A model generated the notes under the pieces. It saw only the letters and a program-made list of their open reading frames with translations. It did no database searches and was not told where the DNA came from. Source: UBA5951 sp009936885 (GTDB taxonomy: Bacteria; Pseudomonadota; Alphaproteobacteria; Puniceispirillales; Puniceispirillaceae). Taken from it: DNA of 64,000 nt. Below, in pieces: positions 53,152 through 62,079 of the stretch (position 1 is the stretch's first letter; every line of letters begins with the position of its first letter). The DNA is taken from the NCBI GenBank assembly GCA_937996625.1, contig CALKVA010000010.1, positions 124,001-188,000 on the forward strand, given 5' to 3'. The position numbers were made by a program, and so were the translations under genes.

Positions 53152-53913
53152 CTAAAAAACAGACCAGATCAAGCGTACTCCGAGAGCAAATATAGTAATA
53201 TAAACAATAATGAAGAAAATTTTATCTGTTAAATAATTATTTATAATTCGGCCCAAAAAAAGACCGACAAATGAGATGGGAATGAAAATACTTGTGAGAC
53301 CAATTAAATCAAAATTAAAAATACCCAGATACCAATAGGGAATTATTTTTAAAAAATTACAGATACTAAAAAATACTGCTACAGTTCCAAGAAAAGCTTG
53401 TCTGGAAATGTTTTGAGGCAATAAATAAGCAGCAATTGGTGGCAGCCCTGAATGAATTAAAAAACTAGAATATCCTGCAAGAGAGCCTGAAAGAAGCCCC
53501 CAAAACGGACCAAGTATTCTCGGCTGATTTACTTTTCGAAAATGACGGATTAGTCCATCTGCAACTAAAATAAATGCTAATATTCCAATGAAAATCTTGA
53601 GTGTATCAGGCGTTATGAGACGAATAGTAATCGCGCCAATTACCATCCCAACTGCACCCCCAGCTAACAATACTTTCATGCTGCGCCAAAGGACACTCTT
53701 TCTATACAGCCAATAGGCAAATGGATCTGTTACCACCAAAATAGGGAGTAAAAATGCTGCAGCTGTCAGAGGCGGCATGATTTGAGCTGCAAGCAAAACG
53801 CCCACTAAACCAAAGCCTCCGCCTATTCCGCCTCTGGACATTCCCATAATAAGGCTTGCAATGCCAAGAATGACAAGCTGATTTGTACTGTAGTCTGAAA
53901 TGACTTCAAACAT
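53152..53913 (-). CDS. TauE/SafE family membrane transporter
   Basis: A 253-residue integral membrane protein of about eight helices. The N-terminal GIASLIMGMSRGGIGGGFG is the conserved TauE/SafE loop, and the second half has LSGSLAGYSSFLIHSGLPPIAAYLLPQ. The family moves sulfonates, sulfite or other organic anions. It lies 54 bases upstream of the alpha/beta hydrolase start on the same strand and may feed its substrate. Confidence 0.9.
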   Translation of the reverse strand: MFEVISDYSTNQLVILGIASLIMGMSRGGIGGGFGLVGVLLAAQIMPPLTAAAFLLPILVVTDPFAYWLYRKSVLWRSMKVLLAGGAVGMVIGAITIRLITPDTLKIFIGILAFILVADGLIRHFRKVNQPRILGPFWGLLSGSLAGYSSFLIHSGLPPIAAYLLPQNISRQAFLGTVAVFFSICNFLKIIPYWYLGIFNFDLIGLTSIFIPISFVGLFLGRIINNYLTDKIFFIIVYITIFALGVRLIWSVF

Positions 53914-53979
53914 AATTTTTATATTTCATCAAATGCCTGAAAAATCACTGATTTGGTTAAAAAAATATTGAAGTAGTAT

Positions 53980-54939
53980 TTATTTTAAGTTCAATAATTT
54001 TTTCGCGTTCAGATGCGTAATTTTTTGATAATCATCTGGAGATAATTTTGTTGATTTTATCCAGTCAGTGCCATCTTTATTATTATTATAGGGCCAATCC
54101 ACAGCAAATAAAATTCGGTCAGCTCCCATTTCCATCAAAGAGCATAGTAGAGCTGAGTCTGAAAAATTACCGCTTGTAGTTATGTAAAAATGTTTGCAAA
54201 AAGTATCTCTGAATGATACCTGGCGGTTATTAGGAGATTGCCTTGTAGTAATACCCTCATGAGTTCTATCTAATAAAAATGGAACCCCTTCGCCTAAGTG
54301 ACCTAGAATAATTTTTAAGTTGGGGAGTTTCTCGAAAATCCCGGACAAAACCATTCTCACTGCAGCTGTTGACATTTCAATTCCAAAACCCCATCCCGCT
54401 GTTTTGAAAACCTTAAATTCATCAGCATAATCTTGATAATACGCGTCGGTTACACGTTTGTCTGGTACGCCAGGATGCAAGTAAACAGGAACATCTAATG
54501 CTTCTGCCCTGGCAAAAACCGGCCAGAATTTAGGTAAGTCAAAGAATTCTCCCTTTAACATACCATGTAACATAGCTCCTTTCATTCCGTGCGTTTTTAC
54601 ACATCTCTCAAGTTCATCAGCTGCAATTTCTGGTGCTTGCATTGGCAAGCTGGCAAAAGCGGCAAATCTGTCTGGATGTGTTGAGACAATTTTGGCAAGT
54701 TCATCATTCAATAATGTAGATTGCTCTAAGGCTGTTTCAGGGGAGAAAATTTGCGCCCCTGGGTGATTGTGCGAAAGGATTTGAATATCAATTCCAGCCT
54801 CATCCATTTCCTTTAGTCGAAGCTCGAAATGGTCATGTAGTCTTTTTCTAGTGAATTCTGGCATCGCTGCGTAATTCTCAACTAATGTGGGAATTTCATG
54901 GGTGATATAATGCTCTTCGATTGCGATAATGGGGCTCAT
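53980..54939 (-). CDS. Amidohydrolase-2 family protein (ACMSD/gamma-resorcylate decarboxylase-like)
   Basis: A 319-residue TIM-barrel amidohydrolase. The N-terminal IAIEEHYITHEIPTL has EEH in place of HxH, as in gamma-resorcylate and 5-carboxyvanillate decarboxylases; the metal-binding His is in VYLHPGVP, a second in ILGHLGEGVPF and the Asp in FAVDWPYNN. These are non-oxidative decarboxylases of aromatic or similar acids, but hydrolytic relatives exist. It is upstream of TauE (66 bases) and is the likely first gene of that minus-strand run. Confidence 0.85.
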   Translation of the reverse strand: MSPIIAIEEHYITHEIPTLVENYAAMPEFTRKRLHDHFELRLKEMDEAGIDIQILSHNHPGAQIFSPETALEQSTLLNDELAKIVSTHPDRFAAFASLPMQAPEIAADELERCVKTHGMKGAMLHGMLKGEFFDLPKFWPVFARAEALDVPVYLHPGVPDKRVTDAYYQDYADEFKVFKTAGWGFGIEMSTAAVRMVLSGIFEKLPNLKIILGHLGEGVPFLLDRTHEGITTRQSPNNRQVSFRDTFCKHFYITTSGNFSDSALLCSLMEMGADRILFAVDWPYNNNKDGTDWIKSTKLSPDDYQKITHLNAKKLLNLK

Positions 54940-55205
54940 ATTAAATTCCTCACCTATCCCTTTTAATGTTCTAATGTTACATTAGACGATAGGATTTTAT
55001 TTACTTTTTATTTACCAGATCGGTGTATATCAGACTTATGTTATTCGAGCATGAAATATTTTTCGTGTCGATGTTGATTAATACCTCATTTTTTACAAGA
55101 TACAAGCCAAGAATGTCCAAAATTACTGTTAACTATTGCAAATTTCTAAAAAGAGTGTCCTTGTTTTTAATTATCAAATAAGGCTGAAAAGGATTTTTGA
55201 CCAAG

Positions 55206-55973
55206 ATGAGTGACATCGATTTTACCTTATATAACGCGCCTCAATCCACCTGTAGTCAGCGCGTGCGATTTGCGATGCATATAAAAGAATTGCCGTTTAC
55301 AGAAATATTACTTGATTTGTTTAGCGGTGACCAATTGAAACCAGAATATCTAAGCATTAATCCAAATGGTGTAGTTCCAGCACTAGTTCATAACACAAAA
55401 ACCATTCTAGATAGTGCTGTGATTTTGGAATATTTAGAGGATATCTGTCCCAAAATAAATCCTATGCGCTCTGCTGACCCTGTTATTGCAGCTGAAATGC
55501 GCACAATGATGCGTTTTATTGATGAAGTGCCTACACCCGCAATTCGAATCCCGTCTTATAATCTTGCGTTTTTGCCGCATTTTCAAGCTATGAGCAAAGA
55601 AGAATTTGAAGCATTAGCTGACTCAAAACCGCTAAGACGCGAATTTTTATTAAAAATGGGTCAAACAGGTTTTTCAGAGGCAGATATGAATGAAGCATTA
55701 TCACGATTACAGCGTGCAGTGCTTAGAATGGACGAATGGATTGAGCAGCATGGCGGCTCTTGGTTACAGGGAAATCACATTAGTTACGCAGATATTGCTG
55801 TAATGCCAGTAATCGTTAGAATGCAGGATATTAATCTGTCTTATTATTGGGATAATTTGCCCAAAGTTGCAAAATGGCTTGAGAAGATTCAAGAACATGC
55901 CGCTTTTAGTAAGACATTTTATCATGGCTCTCTTTTAACAGAAAAATACCCACATTTATCCAAAAATAAATAA
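55206..55973 (+). CDS. Glutathione S-transferase family protein
   Basis: A 255-residue cytosolic GST; an in-frame TTG three codons upstream is the alternative start. The thioredoxin-like N-terminal domain starts LYNAPQSTCSQRVRFAMHIKELP, with Ser/Cys in the active-site loop, cis-Pro in NPNGVVPALVH and the Glu-Ser-like LDSAVILEYLED. The all-helical C-terminal domain contains ISYADIAVMPVIVRM. With an FAH gene following 152 bases on, a maleylpyruvate or maleylacetoacetate isomerase role is possible; the GST at 62080 is a relative. Confidence 0.9.
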   Translation: MSDIDFTLYNAPQSTCSQRVRFAMHIKELPFTEILLDLFSGDQLKPEYLSINPNGVVPALVHNTKTILDSAVILEYLEDICPKINPMRSADPVIAAEMRTMMRFIDEVPTPAIRIPSYNLAFLPHFQAMSKEEFEALADSKPLRREFLLKMGQTGFSEADMNEALSRLQRAVLRMDEWIEQHGGSWLQGNHISYADIAVMPVIVRMQDINLSYYWDNLPKVAKWLEKIQEHAAFSKTFYHGSLLTEKYPHLSKNK

Positions 55974-56125
55974 CAAATAAGTTTACCAGAGGGCAAAAAA
56001 TGCCAGAAAATTATTCCAGCTTGAACGTTAATCCCGCTTATATATTGCCAACTAATACAACAGTAAGGCTTGGCATATAAACCATAAACGAAATCAACAT
56101 TCAAAATAACAAAGAAGAGTAAAAT

Positions 56126-56812
56126 ATGAATGATTATGTAATTGCAGAACCAACACGGCCGACACTTCCAGTAAAAGGAAGTAAATCTGTGTTTCCGGTA
56201 AGACGGGTTTATTGTATTGGCAGAAATTATGCTGAACACGCACGTGAAATGGGACATGATCCAGATAGAGATCCGCCATTCTTTTTTCAAAAAAATGCAG
56301 ATAACATTATTACCAACGGACGTTTTAAATATCCTGTGATGACAGAGGATGTTCATCATGAAGTGGAAATGATTGTAGGGTTGAAATCAGGGGGTAAATT
56401 TATATCAGTTGCTGACGCGAATAATCATGTGTTTGGTTATGGAATTGGCTTTGATATGACGCGCCGTGATTTACAACAGCAAGCAAAAAACATGGGAAGG
56501 CCGTGGGAAGTTGGAAAAGCATTTGAACAATCTGCGCCGTGTGGTGAATTAATACCCATTGAGAAAACAGGTGTAATTGATAAAGGCTCAATTAAATTAT
56601 CTGTAAATGGGGACATTAGGCAGGATTCAGATTTAGCTGCCATGATTTGGTCGGTTCCAGAAATGATATCAATATTATCCGAGTATTTTGAACTTGCTGC
56701 AGGTGATTTGATTATGTCAGGCACACCTGCAGGCGTGAATTCAGTAATGCCTGGAGATAAAATGACTGGTTTTATCGAGGGCCTTGGAGAGTTAACTATT
56801 TTTGTCGATTAG
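56126..56812 (+). CDS. FAH family hydrolase, fumarylpyruvate hydrolase-like
   Basis: A 228-residue short FAH-family enzyme. Landmarks: VFPVRRVYCIGRNYAEHAREMGHD, PPFFFQKNADNI, VHHEVEMIVGLKSGG with metal-ligand Glu residues, GFDMTRRDLQQQAK, and the closing GDLIMSGTPAGVNSVMPGD. The length and RNYAEHAREMGHDP form match fumarylpyruvate hydrolase (NagK-type) that cleaves fumarylpyruvate in gentisate breakdown. The GST upstream could be the isomerase; no gentisate dioxygenase is obvious, although a cupin at 60642 is nearby. The pathway remains inference. Confidence 0.88.
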   Translation: MNDYVIAEPTRPTLPVKGSKSVFPVRRVYCIGRNYAEHAREMGHDPDRDPPFFFQKNADNIITNGRFKYPVMTEDVHHEVEMIVGLKSGGKFISVADANNHVFGYGIGFDMTRRDLQQQAKNMGRPWEVGKAFEQSAPCGELIPIEKTGVIDKGSIKLSVNGDIRQDSDLAAMIWSVPEMISILSEYFELAAGDLIMSGTPAGVNSVMPGDKMTGFIEGLGELTIFVD

Positions 56813-56828
56813 CAAAAGTAATAGTGTT

Positions 56829-57956
56829 TCATGAAAGTTTTTCTTTTAACCATTTAAATGAGTCTGGCGCCCAGCTTGAAAAATATTTAAATGCGCAATG
56901 TCCTGCATCAGGATAAATGCGCGCCTCTCTGCCTACAGCTGGGCCGTGTTCTAGCATATAGTAAATATTACCAATTGGGGCTAAATGGTCTTTTTTCCCG
57001 TTAATCATCAAAATAGGCATGGTAATGTTCTCAAGCACTCTTTGTTCTGGCAGTGCCCATTGTTTGTAGAGTTCATTTTCCTTCTCAACGCTCCATTCAG
57101 GGAAGGTGACAGGACCATCTTTTGGGCCAAATTTATATTGCGACCGACTTGAACGTGCATCAACGTAATTTAATAATTCTTGGTCCGTCATTTGATAGCC
57201 AAAATGGTGGCCGGCAGAAGCCACCACTGCCTTCACCATTTTTGGATAGTGACCTGCTAACTGCATCACCGAATAGCCCCCTCGGCTGATGCCAAAAGCT
57301 CCAATACTTTTAGCATTAACAGATGGAAGCTCAGCAAGGAAATCGATAGCTGCCATCCAAGCAGAAACCGAGCTTGGCTCCCAAGGTAGTAAATTATCTC
57401 CTGTACCAGGGGCATCCATAATCAGAGCAACCATATCATTTTCTATACAGAAATCGCCTGCCCAGCCTCTATCCTCCTTAAACATATCAGCACCACACAT
57501 AATAAGAACTGCTGGGTGTTTGCCAGCTGTTTTAGGCTCTCTCAGATGACATTTTATCTGATATCCTTGATGATCTATTATTACTTCTTGCACTGGCGGG
57601 GTCAGATGGGCGCAAGATTTTGAATAAGCACGATTACAGTCTTCACTTATCGTTTTTTTAACAGCTGAAATTGCACCAGGAAAACGGCCTATGGAGTAAT
57701 AAGTGCGTGCCTGAAGAAAACAACTGCGTGCGCTTTTTATATCACCTTCTAATTCTAATCTATCTCCTTCATCTTCATAATGCTTGCCAGCTTCTCTCCA
57801 TAAAGGCACCCATACTTCTTCATTTGTTCCAGCCACCCGCGAAACAAAAGATTGCAAATAATCCATATCATCTATCATCGATAACCATCTTCGGTAAAAA
57901 CCAGCATGGTCTATTCTTGTTGGGTTTTCATCTGGAATAAAAGCATGTGACTGCAT
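56829..57956 (-). CDS. Alpha/beta hydrolase with N-terminal helical domain (DHPON-hydrolase/FrsA-like), paralogue
   Basis: A 375-residue protein with the same architecture as the hydrolase at 52030: helical N-terminal part (ARTYYSIGRFPGAISAVKK), oxyanion strand VLIMCGADMFKEDRGW, nucleophile elbow GISRGGYSVMQLA, acid in INGKKDHLAPIGN and His in DAGHCAFK. The start codon overlaps the GntR stop (TAATG) with ACAGGAG upstream, so it is translationally coupled to the regulator and likely its target. Confidence 0.87.
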   Translation of the reverse strand: MQSHAFIPDENPTRIDHAGFYRRWLSMIDDMDYLQSFVSRVAGTNEEVWVPLWREAGKHYEDEGDRLELEGDIKSARSCFLQARTYYSIGRFPGAISAVKKTISEDCNRAYSKSCAHLTPPVQEVIIDHQGYQIKCHLREPKTAGKHPAVLIMCGADMFKEDRGWAGDFCIENDMVALIMDAPGTGDNLLPWEPSSVSAWMAAIDFLAELPSVNAKSIGAFGISRGGYSVMQLAGHYPKMVKAVVASAGHHFGYQMTDQELLNYVDARSSRSQYKFGPKDGPVTFPEWSVEKENELYKQWALPEQRVLENITMPILMINGKKDHLAPIGNIYYMLEHGPAVGREARIYPDAGHCAFKYFSSWAPDSFKWLKEKLS

Positions 57957-58648
57957 TATTGAACTCCTGTATCAAGGTTAATTAATCTTAAAATTTCATC
58001 CTGTGCGTCTTGTACTTCCAAATCTATTATGGATTGAGCGCGCACTCTATTTTTTTGCAGAATTGCATCATGTAGCATTGATAAATTTTTAAGACTTCTT
58101 TGCTGACGCTCTGGATCCCGGTTTGGATGTGTTAGTCCTAAAGCGCGCCATCGCCATGATTGACTGGTAAGAGAGTTAATTAAGCTTGAAAGAACCTGAT
58201 TTTCAGCATAGCGATAAATGATTTCGAAAAAAGCGTTCTTATGCTTCATTATAATCACTGGGGATTGCTTATCTAAGGATTTTTGAAATTGCTTGAAACA
58301 ATTGGTTAATTTTTTACAGGCTGCATTTGAAGCATTTTGTATAAATAAACTGACAGCCAACTTCTCAAGGGTAGCCCGTATTAGGTAAATCTCATGTGCT
58401 TCAGTAGCAGACATAACCCTTACGCGAGGGCCTACTTGCGGCTCTACTGTTATTAGTCTTTCTGTTTCTAATTGTCTTATTGCTTCCCGAATGACAGTGC
58501 GAGATACTCCTAACGCTTCTATTAGTTCACGCTCTTTTATTCTAGCGCCTGGTTTATAATCGCCGCGAATAATCTTATCGCGAATAAAAATGTGCGCTTG
58601 GCTTCTGAGAGGCGCTGCATCTCTGGAAATAGTATGAGTTTTTTTCAT
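57956..58648 (-). CDS. GntR family transcriptional regulator (FadR/FCD subgroup)
   Basis: A 230-residue regulator from the ATG at 58648 (AAGAGAA upstream); a TTG at 58663 is an alternative. The winged helix-turn-helix is KERELIEALGVSRTVIREAIRQ with the wing RLITVEPQVGPRV, residues about 36-75. The C-terminal FCD domain (about 85-225) has EIYLIRATLEKLAV and helices typical of organic-acid binding. It should control the divergent operon from 58746 and the coupled hydrolase. Confidence 0.92.
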   Translation of the reverse strand: MKKTHTISRDAAPLRSQAHIFIRDKIIRGDYKPGARIKERELIEALGVSRTVIREAIRQLETERLITVEPQVGPRVRVMSATEAHEIYLIRATLEKLAVSLFIQNASNAACKKLTNCFKQFQKSLDKQSPVIIMKHKNAFFEIIYRYAENQVLSSLINSLTSQSWRWRALGLTHPNRDPERQQRSLKNLSMLHDAILQKNRVRAQSIIDLEVQDAQDEILRLINLDTGVQ

Positions 58649-58695
58649 ATTTTCTCTTGACAAAATAGGAGTCCCAAACGAGGCTTTACCATATT

Positions 58696-58708
58696 ACGAT
58701 AATATCGT
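58696..58708. promoter_or_regulatory. Candidate GntR operator (perfect palindrome)
   Basis: ACGATAATATCGT is a perfect 13-base palindrome in the 97-base gap between the GntR gene and the divergent oxidoreductase. Its place in the shared promoter region makes it the likely binding site of the adjacent regulator. Confidence 0.55.
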
Positions 58709-58745
58709 TTTGATAAATTTGAAAGTTAAATTTTTGGAGTAGTAA

Positions 58746-59816
58746 ATGAATAGTCAAGCGCCAGTAAAATTAGCAATTGTTGGTCTAGGAAGATGGGCAA
58801 AAGTACTAACAAATGCCGCTCAGAAATCAGATAAAATTGAGATTATTGCTGGACATTCTCGTTCGCAAGAAAAAAGAGACGAATTCACTCAACAATTTGG
58901 TGTTGCTACATATGCTAGTTTAGCAGAAATTCTTGCTATGCCAGAGATTGAAGGCGTAATTATTACAGTTCCAAATGAGCAGCATTATACTGTTGCAAAA
59001 CAAATTGCAGAAGCTGGTAAGCATATTTACACAGAAAAGCCAATTTCCAATATCTTAGCAGATGGTTTGCGGATGGAAGCATTGCAAAAAGAGCATAACG
59101 TTACAATGACCGTAGGTCATAGTGCAAGATTGTTGAAAGGCATTCAGATGATGAAGAATAATCTGGATGATGGGTCTCTTGGCAAGCTTGCTTTCATTGA
59201 AGCTAATTTTTCAAATGAGAGAGCACTTGAGTTAACACCAGATACATGGCGTTGGTATCGTGACCGCGCACCAGGCGGACCTTTATCTCAATTGGCAATT
59301 CATATGTTTGATATTCTACATTATCTAGGAGGTGATGTGGATGGTGTGTCGTCTATTGCCTCAAAACTCTCTCCAGTGGGAGCTGAGGTTGATGATCAGT
59401 CAATGTCAACTGTTCGCTTCAAGAACGGTGTGCTTGGTTATGTTGGAAGCTGTTGGACATCCCCTGGTGTTTTCTCAACTCGTGTTTTTGCACAAGCTGG
59501 ATTAATGCATTTTGAACTTGATTTTGCTTCTTGGGATGAGCCAGAAAACTTACATAAAACTTCTTCATTATATATTCAGCGTGGTAAAGATGGATATGGA
59601 TTACGGGAAGATTTAGAAATTTTTTCTGGTAATATGTTTCAAGATGAATTGGAGATTTTTGCAGAAGCTTGTCGCTCTGGTAAATCAAATAAACTAACGG
59701 CACATGACGGCAACATTGCTGTTGCAATGGTTTATGCTGCCCTAAAATCTATAGATGAAAATGCGGCAATGGTCTCTGTTGATGATATCATATCCTCTGC
59801 TAAGTCTGAACTTTGA
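58746..59816 (+). CDS. Gfo/Idh/MocA family oxidoreductase
   Basis: A 356-residue NAD(P)-dependent oxidoreductase. The Rossmann motif is LAIVGLGRWAKVLTNAA, with VIITVPNEQHYTVAKQIAEAGKHIYTEKPIS carrying the catalytic Lys of EKP, and APGGPLSQLAIHMFDILHYLGGDV in the C-terminal domain. It is the first gene of a forward run with creatininase-like, cupin and D-2-hydroxyacid dehydrogenase genes (16, 4 and 39 base gaps), beneath the GntR regulator. Substrate unknown; probably a polyol or hydroxyacid. Confidence 0.92.
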   Translation: MNSQAPVKLAIVGLGRWAKVLTNAAQKSDKIEIIAGHSRSQEKRDEFTQQFGVATYASLAEILAMPEIEGVIITVPNEQHYTVAKQIAEAGKHIYTEKPISNILADGLRMEALQKEHNVTMTVGHSARLLKGIQMMKNNLDDGSLGKLAFIEANFSNERALELTPDTWRWYRDRAPGGPLSQLAIHMFDILHYLGGDVDGVSSIASKLSPVGAEVDDQSMSTVRFKNGVLGYVGSCWTSPGVFSTRVFAQAGLMHFELDFASWDEPENLHKTSSLYIQRGKDGYGLREDLEIFSGNMFQDELEIFAEACRSGKSNKLTAHDGNIAVAMVYAALKSIDENAAMVSVDDIISSAKSEL

Positions 59817-59831
59817 TTAAGGGAAAACAAC

Positions 59832-60638
59832 GTGATTTTATCAAGCAGAAGATTAGAGCTATTAACCCAACCAGAAGTAGCAGCCCAGCTTGCCAATAAT
59901 CCTTTGATTATTTTGCCAGCGGGAAGCGTTGAACAACACGGTCCACATTTACCCGCTGGAACAGATATATTCGCAGCAAATATTATCGCAGAACGTGTTG
60001 CAGAAAAAATGGATGGCTTGGTTATTCCAGGTGGTCCTTTAGGTGTAACCCCATTTCATATGCCATATGAGGCAACAATAACATTGTCTCATGAGACCTA
60101 TATTAGGGTTGTATATGAAACCTGTCAGTCACTTGCACAACATGGTGCGAAGCAGTTAATGCTTATTAATTGGCATGAAGGTAATTCGTCTTCTTTAGCA
60201 ATTGCTGCAGAGAGGTTGCATCGTGAATGTGGATTGAGTGTTTTAACTGTTCAGGCCTGTTATGTTGCAGCTGAATTATATGGCCCCACCTCTGGAGGTC
60301 TTACTCATGGTGGTGAGATTGAAACTCTTGCCATATTGGCAGCGTATCCAGATTTAGTGCATTTGGATAGAATTGAGGGTTCATCGGACCATAAACATGG
60401 GTCAAAAATGGATAAATTGCGAAGAACGCGCTCTTATCAACCTGTGTTAACAGATATTCGCACTATTGCCCCTACCGGATGGTATGGCGACCCAAGTCGT
60501 GCAACCATAGAAAAAGGGATACAAATGTTAGAGGATCTGGGAGCCGCTATTGCAACTGAGGCGATAGAGATTTTCACGCTTCTTGAGGAAGTGAATGGTG
60601 GCATTGCAACACTCGATAGAATGGCAAAAAAGGGATAA
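59832..60638 (+). CDS. Creatininase family protein
   Basis: A 268-residue metal amidohydrolase, starting at a GTG. The conserved metal ligands Glu34 (GSVEQHGPHLP), His36 and Asp45 (AGTDIFAA) are present, followed by NWHEGN (113-118) and THGGEIETL with Glu162. Bona fide creatininase has NGHYEN at the second site; here the matching Glu is absent, as in other family members that are formamide or amide hydrolases. So creatinine hydrolysis is possible but not the best-supported reaction. It overlaps no gene and precedes a cupin by four bases. Confidence 0.9.
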   Translation: MILSSRRLELLTQPEVAAQLANNPLIILPAGSVEQHGPHLPAGTDIFAANIIAERVAEKMDGLVIPGGPLGVTPFHMPYEATITLSHETYIRVVYETCQSLAQHGAKQLMLINWHEGNSSSLAIAAERLHRECGLSVLTVQACYVAAELYGPTSGGLTHGGEIETLAILAAYPDLVHLDRIEGSSDHKHGSKMDKLRRTRSYQPVLTDIRTIAPTGWYGDPSRATIEKGIQMLEDLGAAIATEAIEIFTLLEEVNGGIATLDRMAKKG

Positions 60639-60641
60639 ACT

Positions 60642-61004
60642 ATGGCCCATAAAATAGGTTCGGGCGAATCTGTTCAACTATCGCTACCAGGGCGTATCTC
60701 GCATCAAATAGCGGGTGCAGGCGCGGGTGCCAATAATGTTTGCATTCGATTAGTTGAAATTGCTCCAGAAAATAAAGATAATGAGCCTAGAAAACCGCAT
60801 TACCATCCTGATGTTGAGGAATGTATTTATGTTCTTGATGGAGAGGGATGCACTTATGCGGATACTGGTAACTATCGTATGTTTGCAGGGGACACGCTTA
60901 TCATGCCTCCTAATGAGAAACATGTGACTCGAAATACGGGTGTCGTAACACTTAAATTATTATGTTTTTTTCCAGTTGGTAAAGTTACTATTCTTGGAGA
61001 ATAG
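60642..61004 (+). CDS. Small cupin domain protein
   Basis: A 120-residue single-domain cupin. Motif 1 is KPHYHPDVEECIYVLDGEG (His, His, Glu) and motif 2 MPPNEKHVTRNTG with the distal His. It lies four bases after the creatininase-like gene, so it is almost certainly in the same operon, and could act as an isomerase or dioxygenase on the product. The N-terminus contains an odd AGAGAGANN run. Confidence 0.85.
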   Translation: MAHKIGSGESVQLSLPGRISHQIAGAGAGANNVCIRLVEIAPENKDNEPRKPHYHPDVEECIYVLDGEGCTYADTGNYRMFAGDTLIMPPNEKHVTRNTGVVTLKLLCFFPVGKVTILGE

Positions 61005-61042
61005 TATGTTTTTCAACTTTTGTTTTGGGGATAATTAGATAG

Positions 61043-62038
61043 ATGACTTCTGTTGAAATTAAATCAGAGCAGATCATTTGCCTAAGACCGGAAAGTGATT
61101 TTATTGAATTCAATGCGATTGCTCCATCGCGTTTTAAGGTCACTTATTTGAAGCCGGATGACCCTGATTTGCTTAGCCATGCCAAGAAAGCCCGGGCACT
61201 GATTATTCCAGCTGTGGGCCCTAAAATACCAAATGAGCTTTTTGAAAAATCATCCATTAAAATGGTTCAAGTAACTGGTGCTGGGATTGATAGGATAGAT
61301 GCTAAATTTTGTGAAAATAATCAAATATCAGTTTGTAATGTGCAAGGAGGTAGTGCTTTTGCAGTTGCAGAGTATTGTCTTGGGGCGGTAATCACTCTGT
61401 CACGACATCTACATCTTGGTAACGAGGGTGTGCAACAGGGAGATTATTCTTCTGTTCGTTCTACAATGTTGAATAAAAAAATGGTTTCGTTACAAGAACA
61501 GCATGTTGGTATTATCGGATTTGGAAGTATTGGAAGAGAAACGGCAAGATTATTTCATTTAATGGGCTGTCACATTTCTTGCTTTGATGTTTTTTCACCA
61601 AACCCAGTAGAAGCAAAAAAAATTAAGGCTAAAATTAGCGATTTAGAAAGTTTATTGGGTCAATGTGATATAATTTCTCTGCATGTGCCACTAACAGAAA
61701 AAACTAAAAATCTTTTGTCAGAAAATGAAATTAAGCTTATGAAACCAACCTCTTTATTAATCAATGCAGCTAGAGGGGGAGTTGTAAATGAACTGGCTCT
61801 CGCTAATGCGCTTGAAGAGGAGCGGGTCAGGGGCGCTGTAATAGATGTATATAGTCAAGAGCCAGCAACTTCGAGCAATCCTTTGTTAAATTTATCAAAA
61901 GGTGCTCGGGAGAGGGTTTTTTATACTCCTCATATTGCCGGAATTACAAAACAATCATGGGCAGATTTATTTAAAAAATCTTGGGACAATCTAGAGTTAT
62001 TTTTTGATGAAAGCCCATTGAATTATAAACAAATTTAG
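61043..62038 (+). CDS. D-2-hydroxyacid dehydrogenase (phosphoglycerate dehydrogenase-like)
   Basis: A 331-residue NAD-dependent dehydrogenase. The NAD motif is VGIIGFGSIGRETARLFH, the catalytic Arg is in INAARGGVVNE, the Glu in the DVYSQEPA region and the His in YTPHIAGITKQSW. It begins 39 bases after the cupin and ends the GntR-linked operon. It may interconvert a 2-hydroxy acid and its 2-oxo acid; no substrate is indicated. Confidence 0.92.
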   Translation: MTSVEIKSEQIICLRPESDFIEFNAIAPSRFKVTYLKPDDPDLLSHAKKARALIIPAVGPKIPNELFEKSSIKMVQVTGAGIDRIDAKFCENNQISVCNVQGGSAFAVAEYCLGAVITLSRHLHLGNEGVQQGDYSSVRSTMLNKKMVSLQEQHVGIIGFGSIGRETARLFHLMGCHISCFDVFSPNPVEAKKIKAKISDLESLLGQCDIISLHVPLTEKTKNLLSENEIKLMKPTSLLINAARGGVVNELALANALEEERVRGAVIDVYSQEPATSSNPLLNLSKGARERVFYTPHIAGITKQSWADLFKKSWDNLELFFDESPLNYKQI

Positions 62039-62079
62039 TTCTTTTTAAATCTTCATGAATACTAAATAGCAAAAAAGTT

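Noticed and set aside
59832..60638. Definite assignment as creatininase
   Set aside because: The second metal-site motif reads NWHEGN rather than NGHYEN, so only family membership is claimed.
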